A stretch of DNA of 33,295 nt from an uncultured Lachnospiraceae bacterium (GCA_902797025.1 CADBRN010000066.1:1-33295), one strand, 5' to 3'. Numbered from the stretch's first letter, positions 16,634 to 25,359 are shown. The notes: a model not told the origin generated them from the letters alone. Numbers and translations: made by a program.

Positions 16634-17545
16634 TCACATATTTCCGGCTTCTTCTTCCCGCCGTTCAACAGCAGCTTCGACAACGCGCCTTTCCGCATCA
16701 TAATAATAGACATGGTCGGAAAGAATCTCCGAGGGCTCAAGCTGACTCCGGTTAATATCGCGGACCATCCGGTTCAGCGTCTCCGGCCGGTAGCAGTCTT
16801 CCGCGCCGAGAATCAGACATTCGTGGATGCTGCTCGGGATTATATAATAATCGCCCCCGATCTCCGACGCAATTTTTTCCGTCATATCCGGATAACCGAT
16901 GCATACGGCGCCGAAACATTTCTGCTCATTTGTGAGAATATAGAGCGGCGAATCATCCTCTTCTCCCGGAGCCTCGCTGATGTCGCGAAGCGCGCTCTGA
17001 AGAGAGGAAAACACCGGCTTCTGATCCCTCTTTGTGTTTTCCCACGCTTCCCTGAATAACCGCCTCTCGCTGATCCCCCAGAAATTCAGATGCTCTCTGC
17101 GGATTAAAATGGACGCATCCTTCAGAATATCGTCATCGACCCGATAGTAACAGACAAGCGCAAGATCCATCCACTGTCGGTTCGGCACAGCGGGCAGTTC
17201 CCTGCGGTTCATCCGGCCGCTGATCAGTTTGCAGTACAGATGCTTTGAGACTTCGTCGTACACGCGAAAAAAATTTTCGGGAAGGCGGACTTTCCGGCCG
17301 TACTCCTCACACTGTTCAAGCACGAGATTTGCGAGATGACCGACGGACACTCCCTTGCGATATTCGTCAAAATACGAATCAAGATAGACGGACGGATGCA
17401 GATCTGTGCCTCCGCGCCGCACCTCCATCGCATGCCGGCATACACCGTTATTTTTCGTGACCGTGCGCAGCGTGACGCTGAATTTTTCGCCGGATCTGCG
17501 GCGTACTTCGTCCGCGAGTTTTTCCTGAAACTGCTGATAGTTCAT
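16634..17545 (-). CDS. DUF5688 family protein
   Basis: The 303-residue product resembles the DUF5688 family that is common in Lachnospiraceae and relatives and has no known function. Family-like features are the start MNYQQFQEKLADEVRRR, the block NGVCRHAMEVRRGGTDLHPSVYLDSYFDEYRKG near residues 34-64, and a segment about LYILTNEQKCFGAVCIGYPDM followed by YYIIPSSIHECLIL. I see no signal peptide, membrane helix or catalytic motif, so it is probably cytoplasmic. GGAGG lies five bases before the ATG. It stands alone between the tRNA gene and the efp terminator. I find no clear promoter in the 185 bases upstream. Confidence 0.75.
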   Translation of the reverse strand: MNYQQFQEKLADEVRRRSGEKFSVTLRTVTKNNGVCRHAMEVRRGGTDLHPSVYLDSYFDEYRKGVSVGHLANLVLEQCEEYGRKVRLPENFFRVYDEVSKHLYCKLISGRMNRRELPAVPNRQWMDLALVCYYRVDDDILKDASILIRREHLNFWGISERRLFREAWENTKRDQKPVFSSLQSALRDISEAPGEEDDSPLYILTNEQKCFGAVCIGYPDMTEKIASEIGGDYYIIPSSIHECLILGAEDCYRPETLNRMVRDINRSQLEPSEILSDHVYYYDAERRVVEAAVERREEEAGNM

Positions 17546-17731
17546 AGAATCCTCCTTTTTATTTCCGCGCGCAGAATGAACCGATGGGAGCGGACGAAAA
17601 ACAGACCGTCAGCGAGACAGGAAGAAACTTCTCCGCACACGGAATCAAACATTTATGAAATTGAATTTTAGTGTATCGGGATAATGAATCGGCTGAAATG
17701 AGACTGGAATCCGATTCGTAAAGAGAAGTGC

Positions 17732-17760
17732 CGGAGGTACATGAATTCCATGCACCTCCG
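17732..17760 (-). terminator. Terminator-like hairpin after efp
   Basis: A 12-bp stem (CGGAGGTGCATG with CATGTACCTCCG on the minus strand, one G-U pair) and a 5-nt loop, 40 bases after the efp stop. The T-rich stretch after it is weak. Confidence 0.55.
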
Positions 17761-17799
17761 AAATAAAAAGCGATTTTACGGATACTGCTGTATCAGGCT

Positions 17800-18372
17800 T
17801 CAGACACGGCTCAGGTACTCGCCCGTGCGGGTATCGATCTTAATCTTGTCGCCCTGATTGACGAACAGCGGAACCATAACCTGTGCACCCGTTTCGACGG
17901 TAGCCGGCTTTGTCGCACCCTGCGCGGTATTTCCGGCAAATCCGGGCTCGGTTTCCGTGATCTCAAGCTCCACGAAAAGCGGTGCCTCGACAGAGAATAC
18001 ATTTCCGTTGTAGGAGAGAATCGTAACTTTCTCATTCTCTTTTACAAACTTGAGCGCATCACCGACCGTATCCTTGTTGACACCGATCTGATCGTATGTC
18101 TCCTCGTTCATGAAGTAATAAAGGTCACCGTCATTGTAAAGGTACTGCATACCCTGACGGTCAATTCTTGCCTGCGGGAATTTCTCGGTCGGGCGGAAGG
18201 TTCTCTCGGTCACTCCGCCGTTTATAACATCTTTCATCTTGGTTCTGACGAACGCTGCGCCTTTTCCCGGCTTTACGTGCTGAAATTCGATGATCTGCAC
18301 GACGTTTCCGTCAATCTCAAGTGTGATACCGTTTTTAAAATCGCCTGCTGAAATCTGATCTCCACTTGCCAT
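17800..18372 (-). CDS. efp: Elongation factor P
   Basis: EF-P binds stalled ribosomes and helps form peptide bonds at polyproline stretches. The 190-residue product has the three-domain layout: a KOW-like N-terminal domain with the tip loop [10 protein letters not shown] (Lys37 is the residue modified in some species), then two OB folds ending [24 protein letters not shown]. The start has AAGGAGG at a normal distance and adds a few residues before the usual ISAGDFKNG. No modification genes are nearby. It has its own promoter and is downstream of the yqeG gene. Confidence 0.98.
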   Translation of the reverse strand: MASGDQISAGDFKNGITLEIDGNVVQIIEFQHVKPGKGAAFVRTKMKDVINGGVTERTFRPTEKFPQARIDRQGMQYLYNDGDLYYFMNEETYDQIGVNKDTVGDALKFVKENEKVTILSYNGNVFSVEAPLFVELEITETEPGFAGNTAQGATKPATVETGAQVMVPLFVNQGDKIKIDTRTGEYLSRV

Positions 18373-18395
18373 CTGTATTTCCTCCTTATTGCAAT

Positions 18396-18424
18396 ATCAT
18401 ATAATACGATTTGTGATTTTTCAA
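18396..18424 (-). promoter_or_regulatory. Sigma-A promoter of efp
   Basis: Minus-strand TTGAAA (18419-18424), 17 bases, TATGAT (18396-18401). The -35 overlaps the stop codon of the YqeG gene. Confidence 0.7.
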
Positions 18425-19023
18425 CGTTTTTTTCGGCCCGGCCGGCCGGCAGCGTCCCGGTCCCGGCTGCTGCGGCCGCCTGTCTGAAACGTTCCGGAAG
18501 GAAACTCCGTCCTCCCCATCTCCCGCATCCGTTTTTTAAACGAGCGAAGCACAATCCACTCGAGCCGTCTTTTCAGAACGATCTGTATCTCTTCCTTCGG
18601 GTTGAGCGGCTGTACGAGAATATTCGCGATGCCTGCACGTTTCGCGCCCCAGACATCCGTAAAAAGCTGATCGCCGATCAATACCGCCTGATCCGTTCGA
18701 ATACCCATCCGTTCACAGGCGCGCACATAATTTTTCACCGCAGGCTTGTTCGCCAGATAAATAAAATCAGACCCGACCGATGAGGCAAACCCGGCGACCC
18801 GCTGCTTCCGGTTGTTTGACAGAAGGCAGGTAGAAAACCCGATCTCCCGGAGTTCTGCAAACAGCCGGACCGACCGTTCATCCGCCGGCGCGCCGTGCTC
18901 AACGAGCGTATTGTCGATATCATAGATCACACCTCTGTATCCCTCATCATACAGTCTCTGATAATCGACCGCATAAGCGGACGGAAGCCACTCATCCGGA
19001 TAAAATCGTTCAAGAAATGACAT
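18421..19023 (-). CDS. YqeG family HAD-type phosphatase
   Basis: The 200-residue product is a HAD-superfamily class IIIA phosphatase. It has the motif-I pair YDIDNTLVEH (Asp35, Asp37), motif II LLSNN, the motif-III lysine in NKPAVKNY and motif IV VLIGDQLFTDVWGAKRAG. The family resembles phosphatidylglycerophosphate phosphatases, but the substrate of bacterial YqeG is not settled. The C-terminal 30 residues are basic, low in complexity and beyond the family's usual end. The start at 19021-19023 has GGAGG five bases upstream and overlaps the patatin gene by 14 bases. Confidence 0.9.
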   Translation of the reverse strand: MSFLERFYPDEWLPSAYAVDYQRLYDEGYRGVIYDIDNTLVEHGAPADERSVRLFAELREIGFSTCLLSNNRKQRVAGFASSVGSDFIYLANKPAVKNYVRACERMGIRTDQAVLIGDQLFTDVWGAKRAGIANILVQPLNPKEEIQIVLKRRLEWIVLRSFKKRMREMGRTEFPSGTFQTGGRSSRDRDAAGRPGRKKR

Positions 19024-19894
19024 CGGTTCCTCCGTCTGAAAGATAACGTTCCAGCTCGCCGTACCGCTCTTCCATCCGGTCGATCCCGCTGCGGTAGAAT
19101 GCAAGAAGTTTTTCCGTATCCTGTTCGGTACGTCCTACGACCGGCTCCTCCGGGCGGATCACGAAGATCCGTCCCTCATCCTCCCACTTGTCGATGAGAT
19201 CAAGCGTGCGGTTATAGGCAATATGGCGTGTGCAGAGCGCCTTCACAAGATTCGGGTACTTTCTGTACTTCGTCCTGTACAGCGCTTCCGCTGCACGGTT
19301 TCGCTCCTTCCGGTAATTCTTCGGACGTGTCAGGACGACGACATTTTTCCGGTAGCCTTTCCGCATCGCGTGAAGGATCGGAACGGAATCCGTGATTCCG
19401 CCGTCGGAGTATTCACCGCCGTCCAGCGGCCGCAGTTCATTGATCAGCGGCATGCTGCACGATGCCGCGATGATATTCATCAGACGCTTCGGATCCTTTT
19501 TTTCATTCAGATACTCCGGCTTTCCTGTATCCGCATTTGTGACGACGTATTCCGCACGGATCTCCGATGCAAAGTATGTCTCAAAGTCAAACGGATAGTA
19601 CCGATAGGCGAAATCACCGCAGAGGCGGTCCAGATCAAATGCCTTCCCGCGAATCATATGCAGCAGATCCCCGTGCACGTACCGTATGGACTTATCGCTG
19701 ACCGCGATGCAGTCCCGGCTTCTTCCGATCTGACGTGATACGTAGTCGGCCGCGTTGCAGGAGCCGGCAGAGACACCGACGACATAATCCAGATAGCAGT
19801 TATGCTCCATGAGAACATCAAGCACGCCGGCAGTGAAAATTCCGCGCATGGCGCCTCCCTCAAGGATCAGCGCCGCATTTATTCCTTCCTTCAT
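19010..19894 (-). CDS. Patatin-like phospholipase family protein
   Basis: The 294-residue product has the patatin Ser-Asp dyad layout. The oxyanion loop is GGAMRGIF (13-20), the nucleophile Ser42 sits in GVSAG, and the catalytic Asp is in SDGGITDSVPI (about 164). Bacterial members of this RssA/YjjU-like group are serine acyl hydrolases with poorly known substrates. A GGGGGAG ribosome-binding site precedes the ATG. It follows the aminotransferase gene by 14 bases and overlaps yqeG by 14 bases, so the three are cotranscribed. Confidence 0.92.
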   Translation of the reverse strand: MKEGINAALILEGGAMRGIFTAGVLDVLMEHNCYLDYVVGVSAGSCNAADYVSRQIGRSRDCIAVSDKSIRYVHGDLLHMIRGKAFDLDRLCGDFAYRYYPFDFETYFASEIRAEYVVTNADTGKPEYLNEKKDPKRLMNIIAASCSMPLINELRPLDGGEYSDGGITDSVPILHAMRKGYRKNVVVLTRPKNYRKERNRAAEALYRTKYRKYPNLVKALCTRHIAYNRTLDLIDKWEDEGRIFVIRPEEPVVGRTEQDTEKLLAFYRSGIDRMEERYGELERYLSDGGTDVIS

Positions 19895-19908
19895 CCGTAC
19901 TCCCCCGG

Positions 19909-21126
19909 TCAGTGCTGATGATAATGATCCAGAAAATCGGCGAGCTTGTCCATCGCGCTGATCAGCGTATTTTTGTGCGGCAGGTATACGATGCGGAAAT
20001 GATCCGGATACTGCCAGTTGAATCCGCCGCCGTGAACGATGAGCACGCGTTTTTCATGAAGAAAATCATATGCAAATTTCTCATCGTCTGTGATGTTGAA
20101 TTTCTGGACATCAATCTTCGGGAAAATATAAAACGCCGCCTTCGGTTTGACGACCGAAATTCCCGGAATATCCTTGAGCAGATTGTAGATGCACTCGCGC
20201 TGCTCATAGACACGTCCCCCCGGAATCAGGTACTCATTTACGCTCTGATACCCTCCCAGCGCGGTCTGCACGACGCTCTGGGCCGGAACATTCGAGCACA
20301 GGCGCATATTGGAAAGCATATTCAGTCCCTCGATATAGTCGCGGCCGGCGTCAAGATTTCCGGAAAGCACCATCCATCCGACGCGGTAGCCTGCGATCAT
20401 ATGGGATTTGGACAGTCCGGAGAAGGTCACGCAGAACACGTCCGGCGCGAGCGAAGCGATCGAAGTATACGGAATTTCATCCATCACCAGCCGGTCATAG
20501 ATCTCGTCGCAGAAAATCATCAGCTCATTTTCCCTTGCGATCTCAACGATCTGCTCGAGAAGATCCTTCGGATATACCGCTCCGGTAGGATTGTTCGGAT
20601 TGATCACAACGATCGCCTTTGTGCGGTCCGTGATTTTGCTCTCAATATCGTCAATATCCGGAGCCCAGTCCGCCTGCTCGTCGCAGATGTAGTGGACCAC
20701 CTTTCCTCCCGCGAGCGTCGCGCAGGCGGTCCATAACGGATAGTCCGGAGCCGGAATCAGAATTTCATCCCCGTCATCCAGAAGTGCATTCATCGAGAGC
20801 TGGATCAGCTCGCTGACCCCGTTTCCCGTGTAAATATTATTCACGGAGAGATTCGGGAACTTTTTAAGCTGATAATACTGCATGATCGCTTTTCGTGCGG
20901 AAAAAAGCCCCTTCGAATCCGAGTATCCTTCACAGTTTGCGACGTTCGCAATCATATCCTCGACGACTTCATCAGGGGCGGTAAAACCGAAGGGCGCCGG
21001 ATTGCCGATATTCAGCTTCAGAATCTTCTGACCGGCCTCTTCCATGCGCGCGGCCTCCGCGACGACCGGCCCGCGGACATCGTACAGCACATGGTCGAGC
21101 TTGCTCGATTTTCTAAATTCTCTCAT
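19909..21126 (-). CDS. PLP-dependent aminotransferase class I/II (alanine aminotransferase-like)
   Basis: The 405-residue product is a fold-type I aminotransferase close to the AlaA group, which makes alanine from pyruvate and glutamate. It shows INPNNPTGAVYP (175-186), the CDEIYDRL stretch with its PLP-contacting Asp and Tyr, and the Schiff-base lysine Lys240 in SGLSKSHMIAGYRVGW. I chose the ATG at 21124-21126 with GGGAGG upstream; in-frame sequence before it reads through the promoter and leader. An aromatic substrate is possible, which would link it to the iorAB route, but motifs alone do not decide this. Confidence 0.93.
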   Translation of the reverse strand: MREFRKSSKLDHVLYDVRGPVVAEAARMEEAGQKILKLNIGNPAPFGFTAPDEVVEDMIANVANCEGYSDSKGLFSARKAIMQYYQLKKFPNLSVNNIYTGNGVSELIQLSMNALLDDGDEILIPAPDYPLWTACATLAGGKVVHYICDEQADWAPDIDDIESKITDRTKAIVVINPNNPTGAVYPKDLLEQIVEIARENELMIFCDEIYDRLVMDEIPYTSIASLAPDVFCVTFSGLSKSHMIAGYRVGWMVLSGNLDAGRDYIEGLNMLSNMRLCSNVPAQSVVQTALGGYQSVNEYLIPGGRVYEQRECIYNLLKDIPGISVVKPKAAFYIFPKIDVQKFNITDDEKFAYDFLHEKRVLIVHGGGFNWQYPDHFRIVYLPHKNTLISAMDKLADFLDHYHQH

Positions 21127-21168
21127 TGGAAATCGCCTCCCATATCGTTTCTCAAAGGAATAAGTGCT

Positions 21169-21187
21169 GTGCACACAGTTTGTGCAC
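21169..21187 (-). promoter_or_regulatory. Palindrome in the aminotransferase leader
   Basis: GTGCACA-n5-TGTGCAC is a perfect 7-bp inverted repeat. It lies about 23 bases downstream of the -10 element and 43 bases before the start codon. It could be a repressor operator or an RNA hairpin. Confidence 0.5.
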
Positions 21188-21209
21188 CGAAGATGTATAA
21201 TTCCAAAAC

Positions 21210-21238
21210 ATCTTATCATCATTGATTCGTGTTTGCAA
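21210..21238 (-). promoter_or_regulatory. Sigma-A promoter of the aminotransferase-patatin-yqeG operon
   Basis: Minus-strand TTGCAA (21233-21238), 17 bases, TAAGAT (21210-21215). Confidence 0.7.
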
Positions 21239-21246
21239 TCTCGTAG

Positions 21247-21281
21247 TTGACTTTAGCGCGTTTAAGTGTTACGCTTTAACG
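21247..21281 (+). promoter_or_regulatory. Putative promoter and inverted repeat upstream of the symporter
   Basis: TTGACT (21247-21252), 17 bases, TACGCT (21270-21275): good -35, poor -10. An imperfect inverted repeat CGTTTAAG-n7-CTTTAACG (21259-21281, one mismatch) straddles the -10, as a repressor site would. Confidence 0.45.
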
Positions 21282-21295
21282 CATAAAATTGCAAA
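21275..21295 (+). promoter_or_regulatory. Sequence block shared with the acyl-CoA ligase upstream region
   Basis: TTTAACGCAT, one base, AAA, then TTGCAAA. Nearly the same block occurs at 27905-27924 upstream of the other large plus-strand gene. Its role is unknown; see findings. Confidence 0.4.
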
Positions 21296-21313
21296 ATTCA
21301 GTGAGGTGTTGTT

Positions 21314-22873
21314 ATGGCAATCAAATTGATTCTTCTGGTTCTATTCTTCGGCGTGATGATTTCAATCGGAATCTACTGCCGCAAAAACGCGTCCGATGTA
21401 AACGGATTCGTCCTCGGAGGACGGAGCGTCGGCCCGTGGCTAACCGCTTTCGCGTATGGAACCTCGTACTTTTCGGCCGTCGTGTTCGTCGGATACGCGG
21501 GACAGTTCGGCTGGAAATACGGGATCGCGGCGACCTGGGCAGGCATCGGAAATGCACTGATCGGATCGCTTCTCGCGTGGGCGATTCTCGGCCGGCGCAC
21601 GAGAATCATGACACAGTATCTCGACTCCGCGACAATGCCGGATTTTTTCGGAAAGCGTTTTGAATCCAGATCACTGAAAATCGCCGCTTCCGTTATTACC
21701 TTCGTATTTCTGATTCCATATACCGCATCACTCTACAACGGGCTCTCCCGCCTGTTCGGAATGGCCTTTCACATCAATTACTCCGTCTGTGTCGTTATTA
21801 TGGCCGTCCTTACGGGAGTCTATGTGATCGCGGGCGGTTACATGGCGACCGCGATCAACGATTTCATCCAGGGGCTGATCATGATCGTCGGAATCATCGC
21901 GGTCATCGCCGCTGTGCTGAAAGGTCAGGGCGGATTTATGGCAGCGCTCGACGGCCTCGGCCGTGTCAGCGACCCTTCCGTCTCGGCGACCCCCGGTGTT
22001 TTCGCCTCCTTTTTCGGACCTGACCCGAAAAACCTGCTCGGAGTCGTCCTTCTGACTTCCCTGGGCACATGGGGTCTGCCTCAGATGGTGCAGAAATTCT
22101 ATGCGATCCGAAGTGAAAAATCGATCGAAACCGGCATGATCATCTCAACCGCCTTCGCATTCATCGTCGCCGGCGGATGTTATTTTCTCGGCGGTTTCGG
22201 AAGACTGTTCTCCGACCGGGTCGATGCCGCCGTGGAGGGATATGACGCGATCATCCCGGCGATGCTCTCGGATCTTCCGGACATCCTCATCGGAATTGTC
22301 GTGATTCTGGTTCTCTCCGCTTCGATGTCTACCCTGTCTTCGCTCGTCCTCACATCATCCTCGACCGTGACGCTTGACCTGATCCGTGACAATTTCAAGA
22401 AAGATATGAGCGAAAAGAAACAGCTTGCCGTGATGCGGATCCTGATCGTCGTCTTCGTCGCAGTTTCTGTCGTGATCGCACTGATTCAGTACCGGTCAAA
22501 CGTCACATTTATCGCACAGCTGATGGGAATTTCCTGGGGCGTTCTCGCGGGCGCTTTTCTGGCGCCGTTCCTGTACGGCCTCTACAAGAAAAAGACATCG
22601 GTTCTTTCCTGCTGGTGCTGTTTTCTGTTCTCCGTTGTTTTCATGCTCATCAACCTGTTTGCGAAGGAGAGTCTTCCGACGGTTCTCCAGTCTCCGATCA
22701 ACGCGGGAGCATTCTGCATGATCGCCGGCCTCGTGATCGTCCCGGCCGTATCGATCTTCACACCGAAGCCGGATGCAGAGCGCCTCGACGCGATCTTCTC
22801 CTGCTACAGCAAAAAAGTCGTCGTTGATCAGAGTGAGGCGCTCGGCAATTCCTTCAGCAGCAAAGAAAAATGA
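21314..22873 (+). CDS. Sodium:solute symporter (SSS family)
   Basis: The 519-residue product is a multi-helix transporter of the SSS/SLC5 family, which uses the sodium gradient to import organic solutes. About 13 hydrophobic segments are visible. The family features are GGRSVGPWLTAFAYGTSYFSAVVFVG near residues 35-60, GGYMATAINDFIQG near 175, and the Ser/Thr-rich helix with its sodium-site-like residues LSASMSTLSSLVLTSSSTV near 335. The substrate cannot be read from these motifs (proline, pantothenate, monocarboxylates and others are carried by the family). The ribosome-binding site is GTGAGGTG. Its 3' end overlaps the convergent NUDIX gene by 46 bases. Confidence 0.93.
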   Translation: MAIKLILLVLFFGVMISIGIYCRKNASDVNGFVLGGRSVGPWLTAFAYGTSYFSAVVFVGYAGQFGWKYGIAATWAGIGNALIGSLLAWAILGRRTRIMTQYLDSATMPDFFGKRFESRSLKIAASVITFVFLIPYTASLYNGLSRLFGMAFHINYSVCVVIMAVLTGVYVIAGGYMATAINDFIQGLIMIVGIIAVIAAVLKGQGGFMAALDGLGRVSDPSVSATPGVFASFFGPDPKNLLGVVLLTSLGTWGLPQMVQKFYAIRSEKSIETGMIISTAFAFIVAGGCYFLGGFGRLFSDRVDAAVEGYDAIIPAMLSDLPDILIGIVVILVLSASMSTLSSLVLTSSSTVTLDLIRDNFKKDMSEKKQLAVMRILIVVFVAVSVVIALIQYRSNVTFIAQLMGISWGVLAGAFLAPFLYGLYKKKTSVLSCWCCFLFSVVFMLINLFAKESLPTVLQSPINAGAFCMIAGLVIVPAVSIFTPKPDAERLDAIFSCYSKKVVVDQSEALGNSFSSKEK

Positions 22874-23493
22874 TACAATAACTCCGCGGTCATTCCCCAG
22901 ATCACACCGTGACCGGTTTTATAAAAATAGTAGGCGCGCGGCAGCTTCCGCATCGGATAGCTCCTGCCGCCCGGAATCAGATCGTACGGGAAATCCCGGT
23001 CGTCATCCACGCGAAGTTTTACGTGGCTGACGACCGGTTTCTTTTCGCGCAGCCACGAAAACGGCAGAAAGAACACATGGTCCACTTCTTCTTCGGACCA
23101 GGTATCCCGGTAATCGCGGATCACGCCGAGAAACGATCGGATCCAGATTCCGCCCGGACCCGCCATCTGAAACATCGGTGCGATGACACGGATCTGTTCT
23201 CTTCCGATCAGCAGTTCCTCGGCCGTTTCGCGGACCGCGGCTTCCCTGCTGCTCTCTCCGTTTTCCAGAGCGCCTCCCGGAAAACAGATCTCACCGCCCT
23301 GGGGCAGATTGCTTGCCCGCACCTCGAACAGCAGGTTCGGCTCCCCGTCCCGGATCACCGCCGGCAGCAGGACTGCTGCCGCCCGGTCCGTATCCGGCCG
23401 GATCGTCTCCATGTCCCGGCTGTCAAAATGAAGAGAAAGGCTCTGTGCCAGCAAATTCGTCTTTTTTAAATAATCTTCCTGATTTTTGCTCAT
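22828..23493 (-). CDS. NUDIX hydrolase, CoA pyrophosphatase-like
   Basis: The 221-residue product has a Nudix box at about residues 74-96 (GGALENGESSREAAVRETAEELLI). The metal-binding core RExxEE is intact, though the box's last Gly is Leu, as tolerated in the CoA subgroup. Before it, LLFEVRASNLPQGGEICFPGG matches the CoA-pyrophosphatase motif. Such enzymes cut CoA and acyl-CoA to phosphopantetheine and 3',5'-ADP. I chose the ATG at 23491-23493; a TTG 24 bases upstream runs into the hairpin. The gene lies beside acyl-CoA-forming genes, which makes CoA metabolism a reasonable context. Confidence 0.88.
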   Translation of the reverse strand: MSKNQEDYLKKTNLLAQSLSLHFDSRDMETIRPDTDRAAAVLLPAVIRDGEPNLLFEVRASNLPQGGEICFPGGALENGESSREAAVRETAEELLIGREQIRVIAPMFQMAGPGGIWIRSFLGVIRDYRDTWSEEEVDHVFFLPFSWLREKKPVVSHVKLRVDDDRDFPYDLIPGGRSYPMRKLPRAYYFYKTGHGVIWGMTAELLYHFSLLLKELPSASL

Positions 23494-23516
23494 TTCTGCT
23501 CTGCCTGTGATAAACA

Positions 23517-23569
23517 AACCGGCGTCCTTAAAGCCGCCTTTCTGGCGGACGCCTTAAGGGACGCCGGTT
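23517..23569 (-). terminator. Composite terminator-like hairpin between the ACT gene and the NUDIX gene
   Basis: An 11-bp outer stem AACCGGCGTCC/GGACGCCGGTT continues through a bulged G into CTTAA/TTAAG. It encloses a second hairpin CCGCC-n5-GGCGG. On the minus strand it ends in GGTTTGTTTATC. It probably ends the iorAB-paaK-ACT transcript, but as leader of the NUDIX gene it could also be regulatory. Confidence 0.6.
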
Positions 23570-23608
23570 GTATGGATACACGAATCATTTCAATATCCGC
23601 AGAATCGG

Positions 23609-24040
23609 TTAAAGCTCCGCGATATCCGACTGTTCGATCAGCTGTATATGTTTTTCGCGCAGTTCGCGCTCCGCGCGTTTATCATCATCCACGCGGAAAA
23701 TCATCAGCGCCCGCTTCGCTCCGCCCCCGAGGGTCGCGTACATATACTCGACATTGATCTGATTATCATGAAAAATCGTGAGCACACGGTTCAGCCCGCC
23801 CGGCTCGTCAGGAATCTCCGCAATGACAACCGGCGTCAGCCGGCAGACGTAGCCCTCCTGCTTCAGAACCGAAGTCGTCTCAAGAACATCGTCCACGATA
23901 ATCCGGACGATGCCGAATCCCTCCGTCTCTGTGAGAGACAGCGCGCGGATGTCGATGCTGTGGTCCGCAAGCACCTGTGTCATATCGTGCATCGTTCCGG
24001 GTTTATTTTCTACAAAAATAGAAATCTGCTTGACACTCAT
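23609..24040 (-). CDS. Tandem ACT-domain amino-acid-binding protein
   Basis: The 143-residue product consists of two ACT domains (about residues 1-66 and 70-140), each with the beta-alpha fold that binds amino acids. The starts are MSVKQISIFVENKPGTMHDMTQVLADHSIDI and VVIAEIPDEPGGLNRVLTIFHDNQINVEYMY. There is no catalytic domain, so it is likely a regulatory sensor. Stand-alone ACT proteins next to phenylacetate-CoA ligase and iorAB are common in Clostridia and Archaea. The gene follows paaK by 17 bases with GGGGAGG before the ATG and is the last gene of the operon. Confidence 0.93.
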   Translation of the reverse strand: MSVKQISIFVENKPGTMHDMTQVLADHSIDIRALSLTETEGFGIVRIIVDDVLETTSVLKQEGYVCRLTPVVIAEIPDEPGGLNRVLTIFHDNQINVEYMYATLGGGAKRALMIFRVDDDKRAERELREKHIQLIEQSDIAEL

Positions 24041-24057
24041 ACAAATACCTCCCCGAA

Positions 24058-25359
24058 TCAGATTTTACGCTTATCGATGACGCGGACTGCCTTGCCCTCG
24101 CTTCTCGTGATACTCTTGGGCGCGACCAGCGTCACGACCGCTTTGATGCCGAGCATCGCCTTCATTCCGTCGACAAGTTCCTTCTGACGTTTTGTGATAT
24201 CCGCGATATTATCGGTGAACATCTCCGGTGTCATCTCAACGTGAACATCGAGCGTGTCCGAATTGTTTACCCGATCGACGATGATCTGATAATTCGCCGG
24301 ATAGCCGTGGTTCAAAAGAACCGTCTCGATCTGTGACGGGAACACATTGACGCCGCGGATGATGAGCATATCGTCCGTACGCCCGCGCGGTTTCATCATC
24401 TTGACATGCGTCCGGCCGCAGGAACACTTCTCTCTGCTGAGCACGCAGATATCCCTCGTGCGATAGCGGAGAAGCGGAAACGCCCGCTTGTCGAGTGATG
24501 TGAAGACGAGCTCGCCCTGCTCTCCGTCCGGAAGCGGTTCTCCGGTATCCGGATCGATCACCTCCGCGATGAAATGATCCTCATTGATATGCATTCCATT
24601 CTGGGCAGAACACTCGAACGCGACGCCCGGCCCGGACAGTTCCGTAAGACCGTAAATGTCATACGCCTTGATTCCCATCTTCTGTTCGATGTCGCGGCGC
24701 ATCTCCTCGCTCCATGCTTCTGCGCCGAAGATACCGGCCTTGAGCGGGATATCCTCCGGTGCAAGCCCCATCTCCTCCATCGTCTCGGCCAGATAGGCGG
24801 CATACGACGGGGTGCAGCACAGGATCGTCGTCTGAAGATCCTGGATAAACATGATCTGCCGCTGTGTATTACCCGAAGAAGTCGGAACCGTCAGGCATCC
24901 GACCTTGTGCGAACCGCCGTCCAGTCCGGCGCCTCCCGTGAAAAGGCCGTATCCGTAGGAAACCTGACAGACATCCTCGTCCGTTCCGCCCGCCGCGACG
25001 ATCGCGCGCGCGGTGCAGTCCGTCCAGAGATCCAGATCCTTCTGCGTATAAAATGCGACGACTCTGCGCCCGGTCGTGCCGGAGGTTGAATGAATGCGCA
25101 CGCATTCCTTCAGCGGACATCCCAAAAGACCGTACGGATAAGACTCCCGGAGATCCGCTTTTGAAAGAAACGGAAGTTTGTGAAGATCTTCGATCGACCG
25201 GATGTCCTCCGGCGTCACGCCCTTCTCTTCCATCTTTCTTCTGTAATACGGGACGTCGTCCCAGACGTGCTTCACCTGCTTTACGAGTTTCTCATTCTGG
25301 ATACGGATGATCTCCTCGCGGGGAGCGCATTCAATTTCTTTCTGAAAATATCTTTCCAT
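24058..25359 (-). CDS. paaK: Phenylacetate-CoA ligase family protein
   Basis: PaaK activates phenylacetate or related aryl acids to CoA thioesters using ATP. The 433-residue product has the adenylate-forming motifs STSGTTGRR (91-99), YDIYGLTELSG, YRTRDI and GRTDDMLIIRGVNVFPSQIE. A CxCG (KCSCGRTH) occurs where many anaerobe homologues have it. I chose the ATG at 25357-25359 (MERYFQKEIECA), the family's usual beginning. A start 51 bases upstream overlaps the iorB stop and cannot be excluded. In fermenting anaerobes the enzyme may run in reverse to make ATP from aryl-acetyl-CoA formed by IorAB, which is inference here. Confidence 0.94.
   Translation of the reverse strand: MERYFQKEIECAPREEIIRIQNEKLVKQVKHVWDDVPYYRRKMEEKGVTPEDIRSIEDLHKLPFLSKADLRESYPYGLLGCPLKECVRIHSTSGTTGRRVVAFYTQKDLDLWTDCTARAIVAAGGTDEDVCQVSYGYGLFTGGAGLDGGSHKVGCLTVPTSSGNTQRQIMFIQDLQTTILCCTPSYAAYLAETMEEMGLAPEDIPLKAGIFGAEAWSEEMRRDIEQKMGIKAYDIYGLTELSGPGVAFECSAQNGMHINEDHFIAEVIDPDTGEPLPDGEQGELVFTSLDKRAFPLLRYRTRDICVLSREKCSCGRTHVKMMKPRGRTDDMLIIRGVNVFPSQIETVLLNHGYPANYQIIVDRVNNSDTLDVHVEMTPEMFTDNIADITKRQKELVDGMKAMLGIKAVVTLVAPKSITRSEGKAVRVIDKRKI

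Noticed and set aside
19912-20736. 274-codon open frame on the plus strand
   Set aside because: Antisense to the aminotransferase gene with no domain or start signal.
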